A stretch of DNA of 64,000 bases from Pycnopodia helianthoides (lineage: Eukaryota; Echinodermata; Asteroidea; Forcipulatida; Asteriidae): contig CM063244.1 of NCBI GenBank assembly GCA_032158295.1, forward strand, positions 25,580,930 to 25,644,929, read 5' to 3'. This document shows positions 48,801 to 60,800 of this stretch, piece after piece. The notes below the pieces were generated by a model. The model worked only from the letters and a program-made list of their open reading frames with translations, had not been told where the DNA came from and searched no databases. How positions within the stretch are numbered: position 1 is the first letter of the stretch; each line of letters opens with the position of its first letter. The position numbers were made by a program, and so were the translations under genes.

Positions 48801-51800
48801 AAACTTGAGTGGGCGCTCACTGTGATTCGCAGACCCTCGGCCGTGGCTCTTGGCCAATAATCTGCCATGGTATGCAGGAATCTCGGAATGCTTGGACTTA
48901 CTTCCCATCGAGCCGAATATAATGACAAACGATGTTGGCAGCCGGTCCATTCTTGTGCGCCACATTTGTATAGCAACTGGACAAAGGTCTGGAATCAGGG
49001 ACTACACAACAACTCTCGAAAAGTGATTTTACAAGGCATGTTTCCCAGAGCCTGTTGTCGCTCTCTGTACGGGTGAAACGAAGCGTATCATGGTAGGTGC
49101 CTGCCTGTGCAGGCTACACACTGGAAAGTCTGGTGAATAATAAACGTCAGCCGTGCAGCTGACAGCAAGAAAATCATCCGCCGTAAGTCCGTCCAAAGAA
49201 GATGTGCGGATAAACACGTCGTCCGATGTGAAGTGGTTTAAACCAAGCTTAGTTTTTTACGAAATATGTGAGAATTATTTACATTTGGTCAATCCTGAGC
49301 ACTGTTTCCTTTCTTTGCAGACGAGAGATATTCTGCGATACCACATTATCCTAGGTCAAACCTTGACTAGCGCTGACATCTACAACGGAATGTTTGCCGA
49401 CAGTGGTCTTGGCCGCAGCTACCAACTGCGCTTCCGGAAAGATTTGACGAATGTAAATAACATACAGTTGAAGCTTTTCAACAGATTTTTTTAATAGTTT
49501 TATATCTACAACATATTTTATAGGCTTATTTTTGTTTATTATTTGGTTTTTGCCCTGACACGGTGTATGTAAAGTACTGTGTACTCTGCTGAAACATAGG
49601 ATTTGAACTGCCTCTAGCTACCGGCCAATCTCGGTGGTCTAGTTGGTAAGACATCTGCTCTGGAGTGGCAAAGGTCGTGGGTTCGAATCCCATCCGAGTG
49701 ATTTGCCTGTGGATTTTTTCACAGAACTCAGGGAAAGTACTGAGTATACAATGCTTTACATACATCGGTGTTAGGATAAAAAACAATAATATTCTTTATC
49801 CCCGATGCAAATTTATCATCTATTAAATATTTTTGTTTAGTTTTTTATAATTTTTTGTTTGTATATAAACATTTTTTTACCAAGATTTATGTTTTGCCAC
49901 GTGTTGAGCACTTTAGTCTGCTTAGTTATTCAGAGTTTTTGGTTCACACCTAGATCAGGCAAGTGATTTCTCAGGAAAAATCTCCTTGAGCCGCCAAAGT
50001 TTCTTGAGAGAAGTAAAGCAGTCACCAAATAGAGAAACAATGTCCACATTGTGTCCAAATTCCATAGTTTTTGTATCTCTGGTGGTGCACAGAGTGTGTA
50101 AAACCTCCTCGCTTGGAACATATGGGAGGTTCTGGGTCTAGATGCAAGGGGAAAACCCACATTGGGTTTAATTGGGTTTGAGCATTCTGCTTCTACCTGC
50201 CAGGCTCCAAGTGGATAATATCCATGCCTACATCCTTACGGACTGTGAACTTTGTGAAGAGGGTAACCCTTCTTCAGCCTCGGGAGTAGGTGGCGGTGTG
50301 CCCCTGGTGACAGCTGCTAGTAGGGTAGCCTTGATATCAAGGCTGTGTAGACAAGTACTCTAGCTAAAACCATAGAGCAAGGATACTAAAACCTCAGCCG
50401 CCCAAATGCGATACAACCCCAGTCCCCCGACTGACTCTAAAAAAATAGCACGCCGCACTCTGACCATGCACACACACACAGCGCCTCTATGATGTAATTT
50501 TTACTCAGCCCCACACACACACCGCTATCACCCACAATCCTAGCCCGTGAGCCGTCAGGCTCACAGCCTTGACGATCTTGTAAACCGAGTGTCTTATGTG
50601 TTTCATTGTTTTTCTTCGCAAATCCGTGGAAAATGGGTGGGTGAGTGGATATGCAAAGAGCGCACTCATTACCATAACCGCAAGACCCGAAAGTGTACAA
50701 GATCGTCAGGGCTGTGAGCCTGACGGCTCACGGGCTAGGATTGTGGGCGATAGCGGTGTGTGGAATAGCGGTGTGTGTGGGACTGTGGAAACGAGCGTTT
50801 GTGTGCTTCCTTGGGTGAGAGCGTGGTGTGCTGTTTAAAGACAGTTGAGGGGGACCGGAACAGGAGTTGCATTGCATTCGGGCATCGCATTCGTGCGGCT
50901 GTGGTTATGCACATTTTTAGCTTTATAGTAAGCAAACTATTACAAAGCCTTGCAATCAAGGCTACTAGTAAGGATGATAAGCCTACCAAATCTACTAAGT
51001 CTACTCTATAAATCTTTTTGTGCTTTCATCTTTCTCTTTCCCTGCAGTTATATGTGAACAATGTTATGGTTTTGTCTCCGGACCTCCTGACCGATGGCGG
51101 TGTGGTACACGTCATCTCAGATGTTTTATTGCCCCTTCCAAACCGCTGCGACATTAACCGGACACGTACTACAGAGGTAAAAACGAAAAAATATTAGCTT
51201 TCAATAAAACAGACTTATGACAAACAATGACGGCAGCCTGTCCATTCTTGTTTGCCACATTTGTACCAAAAAAAACAGGACAAAGGTCTGGAATCGGGGG
51301 GTTACAATACCCCCCCTCCCTACCCTAGCAGGTACCCATTTACTCCTGGTTGATGAGAAGCAATTATAGTTGAAGTGTCTTGCCCAAGGACACAAGTGTC
51401 TCGACTGGGATTCGAACCCACACTCTATTGAGTAGGCCAACAGAATTTGAAATTTGACACGCCAGACCGCTCGGCCACGACAGCTTACAATCCTGTAGAG
51501 TTCAGGCTTAAAAATGGAAACAGTGCATTGTGCACTTTTTTTCTGTAACAATTATATTATCTTGATTTGATTTTGTTTCCAATCTTACAGTTCCCAGAAT
51601 GCTGCAGTGGCTTCTATGGACAGGAGTGTGCAGGTAAATGGTTTAAAACTTATGTTTCCATGGTTAAAGAGTGGGCTCCAAGGTCAAGTTCAGTTTTGTG
51701 ATCCACTAATTTTCCAAATAGATAAAGTCCGAATGAAAATGGGCGAAATCTTTGAAGTCTCCAACCTCACGTTAAAACGAACGGTGTCAAATGCCACTGT

Positions 51801-54800
51801 GTTTGATACCCTTCAAGTGCAATTTTTTTTGTCAAAAACATGAAATGTTCAATGATGCCACATTTCAAATATTATTGTCTGTACGTTTTTGAATCTGCGA
51901 CCTTAGGATCATCAACGTGCCTGCGCTCTGCCAACTGAGCTATCTAGCCCTAACGCTAGCACTCTCCCTATTTTGTCAATATCTTTGTTCGGGGGTGCCA
52001 GTCAGAAACCATTCAACCTGTAACTGCCGTGTAGCCACGGATCACACTCAAGTTTACGATACAACATTGGGAAGTGACAGGAGAGGGACCACCACGCAGA
52101 CAGATGAATGTTTATGCGTTGATGAGTTTCTTTATCAATGAAAAAATAAGAATTGGCTGTTACAAACTGCTTGCCGCCAAAATGACCTCTTGTATAAAGG
52201 CACAAATTGTGCGTGCAATTATTGTCCGAGCGATAACTCGGGAATGACTTGAATTATCAACTCCAAACGTGGTGTGGATTGGTCTTGGGATCCCCGGAAG
52301 CCTATTGTTTTTGGACCCTCAATGTTAAATTCCAAGGTCATTATGGCAACAACAACAAATGTTGTCCGAGTGATAAGTCCACAAGGACTGCATATTAGCT
52401 CCAAACTTGGTGTGTGGATTGGTCTTGGGATCCCCCAGAAGCCTCTTGTTTTTGGACCACCTAGGTCAAATGCCAAGACTCAAGATGAATGAGATTAATG
52501 ACAACGGGGCATTTATGTTTTTCAACACACCGTTCATGTTTAAAGGAACATTACAGAATTGGTTTTTGCTGACAAAACAGTTGCTGGCAGTGTACGCACT
52601 TTATGTACTCCACCATATACATGAACTGACAAACCTGCAGAAGTTTGAGATCGATCGGCCATCTGGGTCACGAGAAAATAGTGAAAAACCGATTACACAT
52701 GTGCATGAAATCATATAGGTTCAACAAATGAACAAAACGCTCACTGAGCGATAAACTCCAATCGGAAAATTAGTTTATTCATTTCTCATCAATATGGCAT
52801 TTCAGACAGAAATATTTCAAGGGATGTTTTCTACTATCATCATCATTAGACCGTGTAAGAAAATATATTTTACAAGTTTGTTTCTTACCAATTCTGTAAT
52901 GTTCCTTTAAATAATGTGGTAAACTTAGTATTGCAATATATTGTGATATACAATATATTGTGATATAAAAGTGTTTTTTTTTCTTTTTTTATCTGTAGAA
53001 TGTCCTGGTGGGTGGTCAACTCCATGTAATAATAATGGTCGCTGCAACGACGGCACCGATGGGACTGGAACCTGCAGTTGTTTACCCCACTTCAACGGGA
53101 CAGCCTGTGAGACGTGTGAAGCAGGACACTACAGTCAGCTCTGTGACGGAGGTAGGACAGGTTCCATAGCCGATGTTTTCTGTGATTGCGGCCATTGTTT
53201 TTTTCTTCGAAACCACTGCTAAGGCTTGGTCTCCTGCCTTGGGGACATTCTGATCATTCAAAGTCTTTTTATCCAATGTACATTTTCAAAGACACTGACG
53301 GAGGTGGAGCGAGAGCCTGAGCCTGTTGGCGATCTGTTGTCATCTTCTTACATTTAATACTATTATGAAATTGGTACCAAAATATTGCGTCACTGTTCCC
53401 CTACGCAGCGCACAAGGAACAATTTACCTGGTACCGGCGTAATTACAACCTCAAACTCGACGCTATTTCCAACATTGTACAAGGCGCTTGAAACGACCAA
53501 CATCGGGCACGATCAAGGTAATGTACCCTGGCGGGTACATCGCTCATGTTCCCCAGAGCCTTGTACATGCATCTTTGTAGCACATCATGTGATTGGTTTT
53601 CGACCAATAAAAATTCACAAACTATTACCGTGGTATAACAAACTTGTTTGAAGTAAAAAATTACAGGAATTGTATTGTTCCATATTTTAAGATAAACTGG
53701 AAGATCTTTATGTGATATTTTGCTCTACCAGCTGTAGGATGACTTGCATATTTTTGTTGTTGCTGTTTTTTTGTATCAGTGTGCAGCTGCGTGAATGGAC
53801 GTTGTCGTGATGGTATCCATGGTGATGGGAGATGTATCTGCGACAATGGCTACACCGGATTGCAATGTGACATAGGTACAGTGCAACAATGTTTCTCACG
53901 TTTAGATTGTTTAGATATTTAATTCTTTATTAACCCTTTGGTGCACAGATTGATTGTATTGTTTTAAATCACAAGAAATAGAAAAAAACACCATTCAGCC
54001 ATTTTTTTCTTGAATTTTTTCAATAGCACCTCCCCCCCCCTATTGAAAATCACGTCAAACGAAAGCTCAACCATTGCTCTAAACAACCAAATGAGGGCGG
54101 TATGTATAGGGACCGTAGTTTTTTGAGTTATGACAAGTTTTCAAAGTCCAAATTGAACATGTTTTTGGTGGTCGCTAGCGAACGCCATGTGCACCAAAGG
54201 GTAAAGGGAATCAAGGTATGTTGAAGTGGTTTTAACCTAGTGGTTTAACCACGCTGAGGCCTGGTTCTTGATAATTTTTCCTGAGACGAATCCCGTTCAC
54301 AAATACCGTTCCGTTAAAAAAACACGAACAAAATCCTGTAAAAGTTGAAAACAAGTCTGACAGTTTAGCCTCAGCTCATCTCACTTTGCATTGACTTTCT
54401 ATGCATGTGTCGAGCGCTTGTAGCTCCTCACGCAAGTTCCTAAAATTGTGTGCTTAAGTTTCAAACTATCGCACACAATTTATGAGCTTGTGCGAGCCAA
54501 ATATGCGACCTACCGACTTTAATTGAAAATTGCACGCCCCACACAATCATCGGATAGCGCCCTCTTTTGACTTATAATAAGGTCAGGTCATGGTTGATCA
54601 CTTCTAACTGTGTTTATATCGCACGTTTAAACATGGCCACGTGGTCTCCTCTCGACCAATCATAATGGGTAAACTGTCCCAGGTATTTATGAGTTCAGAA
54701 TTGAAATATCAGGGTAATTATGAGGGTATGTATTTGTATCGTGGTGCTCCTTTATCACGAAAATAGTGAAAAACCATGCACAATTTCAGCATGTAAACAC

Positions 54801-57800
54801 ATTGTTCTTATTAGTTTGGTTGTAACAACCGAAATCGGTTGATTGCATTTTTGTAGGTACTTTTTTTTCAGATACAGATTTTCTCGAATAAGACTTCATT
54901 TCAGAGGGAAATGTTTCCAAACTATGAACTTAATAATCAGTAAGCTTTCAGACTAAAATTAATTAGTGATGTTTTTTATCCTTACTAATCCTGTAATAAC
55001 GCCTTAAAATATCCATACCATATTCTAATATTTTGAATGAACTTTTGCATTCTCTGTCCCCTCTCAGTCATAACTTCTTCAAACCAGTGTTCCGAGAGAT
55101 GCGATCCAAATGCATAGTAAGTGTAATTAAATCGTTTCAATTTTTTATTCAAAGTAACGATTTTGAACAGTCATATTTACAAACACCATGTTGACGATAT
55201 CCAACCACTGTGTACACTGTTAAGACAACACATAGCTTAAAATTTACCCCCAAACATAGGGTGTCATGGCCGAGTGGTTTAGAGCATCAGATTCAAGTTC
55301 TGGTGGTCGAGTCATCGGGTTGTGGGTTCAAATCCCGGTCATGACCTTGTGTCCTTGAGCAAGATGCTTTACTATAATTGCTTCTCCTCACCCAGGGGTA
55401 TAAATGGGTACAGCCCCTGTGAGGGTAGAGGTTGATATTGTGTTTGAAAAAGCCTTCGGAGCGCCACGACAGCACAGGGCTGTATACTCCCCAGGGAGCT
55501 GAGAAAGATGACAGGAATGCTATTGGCCCAATGACCAGGGCACTAATAATGTAAAGCGCATTGATACGTTATTGCGAAATGCGCTATATAAGAACTAGTT
55601 ATTATTATTATTTTTATTATTCAAACAACGAATAAAGCCTCCGAAAGAGTTGACACTTTTTGGCTCAGTAGTTAAGGAAATAAAAACGAGAATTGACGAG
55701 AATTTGAAAAAAAAAACATAAACTCTGACCCGATCTTTGTCTTAATTTTTGTGTTATCTGTTTGATTCCTAGCTGTCTTGATCAGCAATGCCTTTGCTAC
55801 AACGGTTACGTATGGAATGGCAGCCATTGTGATGGTAAGTTTACTAAAAGTCTGGTTGAATTGACAAATGACTGAAAAATTGTTGATAAACACACCGCGC
55901 TGGTCGGCATGGACGGCTGAATGATAGCAAAATGTTCAATCGTGTTAACAGAATGTTGTGACCAAAGTCAACGTTTCCGCAAACTTTCAATTGACGAAAA
56001 CACATCCCATGGCTGGTTGCTTTGCTTCCAACAAATTCAACACTATTTTTGGATGTTTTATGTAACACTGTTACCAATTGGGCCAATCTGTTTTTTGCTT
56101 TGTAATAACGGCTGCCATAGTTTTCCAACCTTGGTTGGCAAGAACTCGGGCTGTGATGTTGCAACAGAAAGGGTCTACAATTAACTGCACTCGGTTTCCC
56201 AAGCTGCATTGCGGTAAATTTTCAAGATGGCGCTTGTGTCGATATGGGCTATTGTTAACTTCTCACCCGACAATTTCCCGCTCTTTCTATATTCTCATCA
56301 GTGTACGACCCCTGTAGTGAAGACGGCATCTGCTCTGGGCATGCTACCTGCCATCCCCTCAACGGAGGTCGAGTTAACTGTCTGTGCTCTGAAGGGTACC
56401 AGGGGATGGTACCTATTGTGGCGGTAAGGTCTCCAAAATGTATTCGCGAATAATATTAGCTGTGCCAATAATCGGTTTAACCAACTTCACACAAACTTAT
56501 AAAGGCATGTCGCTGCCGAGCGGATGAGAGTACCGGACTCAAGCTCTGGTGTTTCTGATCAGCAGAGTGTGGGTTCGAGTCCCGGTCGTGACACCTGTGT
56601 CCTTAAGCAAGACACTTAACCATTATTGCTTCGTATTTTGGATGGGACGTAAAGCCGTAGGTCCCATGTGTTGTGTAATGCACTGTGCACTTATCATAAA
56701 GAGAAGGGGTTTGCCCCGGTGTTCCTGGTTTGATTGGCTGTATATTGCGCCACAGCACCTTGTAAACTATTACACAGTGCTGTGTAAAGGAAAAAGGTCT
56801 CATACTTCAAAACGTAGCTCCACATATATAGCAGGATAAATTATACAATAGTGTTGGAGCACCATGAGCGTCACTGAGTGACAAATTTGTATTTTTGAGG
56901 AAAAGTGTAAGCATACGCTTTCTTAGAATCTGCAAGCCTTTAGACAATTTTTTGAATACTGGTTGGCTTTTTATAGATATTTGGACCAGGCTTCTAAAAA
57001 AGATCACACGGAAATCCACAGTTCGAGATTTCTTATTCGTTGTCATATGTTTCTTTGAATCAGAGGTGAACCCTTGTTTAGAAGAGGATGATGGAGGTTG
57101 CCATGAACTAGCTGAATGCATTCACACTGGTCCAGCGATGGTAAGTACATACCCCAGCTATTCCCCTGGTAGAAAAGTGAATTCACACTGGTCCAGCTAT
57201 GATGAGCACATACCCTAGCTATTCCCCTGGTAGATGAGTGAATTCACACTGGTCCAGCTATGGTAAGTACATACCCTAGCTATTCCCCTGGTAGAAGAGT
57301 GAATTCACACTGGTCCAGCTATGATGAGCACATACCCTAGCTATTCCCCTGGTAGATGAGTGAATTCACACTGGTCCAGCTATGGTAAGTACATACCCTA
57401 GCTAGTCCCTGCTGGACGAGTGCATTCACACTGGTCCAGCTATGATGAGCACATACCCCAGCTATTCCCCTGGTAGATGAGTGAATTCACACTGGTCCAG
57501 CTACGATGAGCACATACCCCAGCTATTCCCCCTGCTAGATGAGGGCATTCACACTGGTCCAGCTGCGATGAGCACATACCCCAGCTATTCCCCTGCTAGA
57601 TGATGGCATTCACACTGGTCCCAGTTTTGCCCAGGGCTACCCCTTCTAATTATCAGTCTTGTTAGCAGTCTTGTTACAAGTTTTTTGCAAGTATATTTTT
57701 TAAGCACAAATCTTGCAAAGCAAAAAGAGGTAACCAGCCAAAATGCCTCACAGTATTCGGTACTTACAGTTGGTCCCCTGCTTATTGCGGATAAAGTTGT

Positions 57801-60800
57801 GCTAAGTACTTTTCAATATCGGTATGGCAATAGCCCATATGCATGTCCCAGTGCGCATGATCGGCGTGCAAAGGATTCTGGGTGGAATCCGGGTCCAAGC
57901 AACACCGGTAACCATCATGGGTCACTGATTTTGAAGCAATGCGATATACAAGTATATAACCTGGCATGTAAACGACAGCATGGCGTCCATGGCAGCTTCA
58001 TTTGTTTTTTATTTGTACTTGCTTTCCCAAGATGCATTGCGGTATATTTTTTAAGATGTCGCTTGTGCATAATTGGGCATTACACCTGTTTAAAGACACA
58101 AGACACTATTGGTAATTGTCAAAGACCAGTCTTCTCACTTGGTGTATCTCAACGTATGGATAAAATAACAAACCTGTAAAAACTTGAGTTCAAGTGGTCG
58201 TCGAAGTTGCGAGATAACTATGAAAGAAAAAACACCCTTGTCATACGTAGTTGTGTGCTTTCAGATGCTTGATTTCGAGACCTCAATTTTGAGGTCTCAA
58301 AATCAAATTCGTGGAAAATTACTTCTTTCTCGAAAACTATGTCACTTCAGAGGGAGCCGTTTCTCACAATGTTTTATACTGTCAACCTCTCCCCATTACT
58401 CGTTACCAAGTAAGGTTTTATGCTAATAATTATTTTGAGTAATTACCAACAGTGTCCACTGCCTTTAGCTTAATGTACGAGGAAATAATTTACACCTGGT
58501 TTTGACCCCTTCACTCATTCACTCCCAGAGTGCCTGCCATTGCCAACCGGGCTACGAAGGCAACGGACGAACACGCTGCAGTCCCATTAACCCCTGCGTA
58601 GTCAACAACGGAGGTTGCAGTGTGAGGGCGCACTGCGTACCAACAGGACCAGCGCTCCGTAACTGCACGTGTTTTGATGGACACATCGGCGATGGTTTCA
58701 AGTGTGTCGGTAACATGGCCGAGGTGATTATGGATTTCCTTTTGACCTTGACAATTTTCTTATTCCACTGGAGTTGCACTTATGAATCTTGGAATGTTCA
58801 AACTTGCCTCCCATTGAGCAAGTCCCATAATGACAAACAATGGGGGCAGCCTGTCCATTCTTGTGTGCCACATTCGTACAACAACAGAACAAAGGTCTGG
58901 AAAAAGGGATGTTACAAGGCATGTTTTGCAGAAACTGTTGTCGCTCTATGTACCGGTGAAGTGAAGCGTATCACAGTAGGTGCCTGCCACAACACGCTAC
59001 ACACAGGAAAGTCCAGGTGGATATAAAAATCAGCTGTCTGGCTGTCGGTAAAAAAAATTGAGGAAAATCCAAAGTTCTGCAGCCCATTTCACAAAACTTT
59101 AAGCAACTGCGTAATAAACTTGTTTAAGACTTCTTGTGTTAGTGGTGCATTACTTAGGAAAACAAATGTTGCGCAAGTGGACTCACGCAGTTGCGTAACG
59201 TTTCGTGAAATCGGCGGCTGGCATTAAAGATCGTCCGCCGTAAAACTGTCCGTAAGTTTGTAATTAGCAAATAAACATGTCTTCCGACGTAAAGTGGTTA
59301 AGGCCCCCCCCCCCCACCCTCATCGCCGCTATGCCTCTCATTGGGTATGTACATATTGACCTTTTGCACCAATGCCACACACGGCTTCTGTCTGCCAAGC
59401 TCGCCATGTTTTGGAGTCAAATTGCATACAAAAATATAGTAAACGTGTACACGCAGCGGCGTGGCCTAAACCTTGCACTGTACTGTATAACACATTGGGA
59501 CATCGACTCCCAAAATGGCGCAACCAAGAGCATTAGGCCTAAAAAAAAAAATTGTTGGATTGCCCTTTCACCCGATTTTTTTCTTGGGTCGGTCGGTCGA
59601 TTTTTTTTTTTTTTTTTTTTAAATGTCAAAGAATGCCCAAAACACACTTCATAAATATTTCAGTGTGAAGTTGATATGTTTGCACTTTGAAATATAAACC
59701 TAAAGTGTTAATATGTGTCTGTCATCTATATTTTAAACAAAGGGCAACCGTATTTACCATTTTGTAAACATAAATATTCATGAAATAAAAATTCTAAAGT
59801 GAAAAAAGGGAAAACCACAAACAAACAAAAAACAAACAAAAAACGCAACCGAGATTTTGCTACTTTTACAATCGGTCGGGAAAGGGCAATCCAACAAAAA
59901 GTTTTTTAGGCCTTATGACGGTGATGTCTGGTGAATCGGGTCATTTGCATTGTTCACCACTTGTACCCAAGTAATTTTTTTTTCAAAACAAAAAATTCTT
60001 ACAATCTAATCATTTTGTCATCATTTGTAAAAGATGTAGCCCGAGTTAACAAGGTTGAAATCAACATTTTCTCCATCTTTTTTCCACGGTTCTTGCAGGA
60101 GCTGCTCTTGAACAACAACTTCAGTCAATTTGTGAATCTTTTGAGGGCAAATGTGAGTAGAAGAAGTTGACCAATTCTTCTAATGACATTCTCTGGGTTA
60201 TGCCATTTTGTCTAGCCAGAGATGCAATTATTTTTTTTTTTCCGATTTAAATTTTTTTTTTCCCTCAGATTTGTATCCTAAAAAATATATAGTTTGAAGA
60301 ATTTTTTTTTAGAAAATGCTACATTAAAAACTTGATTATCCTGTCTGTACGGATGGGCGCGCATTGTTTGCCTCTTCTACCAGTCTTCACTTTGCACCTC
60401 CTCTTGTAGAAAGCGCCGTTTTTGTCTTACCCGTTTTTGTTAGATCCTCTGAAAATGAGCACATCGCAGCCTGGGACACTTATCCCCCCAATTTCCGGAC
60501 GTTGCAAAAATTCCAGACCCATGCAACAGTCATTGCTGTAGCTGGTTGCTTTGTAAATCTTACAAGATGCTTTGTTTGTGAAAATTCCAGACCCGTGCAC
60601 TTTTTAACGTTCAACTTTTCTGATTGTGTTTTTTTTTTTAAAAAGCCCATTGGCTTCTATGTCTAACAAACCAAATGTCGAGCTATTCCTGCATTGTTTT
60701 GGTATTCATTTTGTGCGATTATTTCGCAGCTTGACGTGTGGAGACTGCTCGGCTCATCGAGGGCGCGGATGACTCTCCTGGTACCGTCCAACGAGGCATT

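Noticed and set aside
49621..49700. Possible tRNA gene with good A and B boxes
   Set aside because: It continues into a repeated SINE tail also found at 4463-4612, and the anticodon arm is poor.
57685..58179. 164-codon plus-strand ORF
   Set aside because: It overlaps a family P element and family S-like sequence, shows no domain, and conflicts with the intron between exons 39 and 40.
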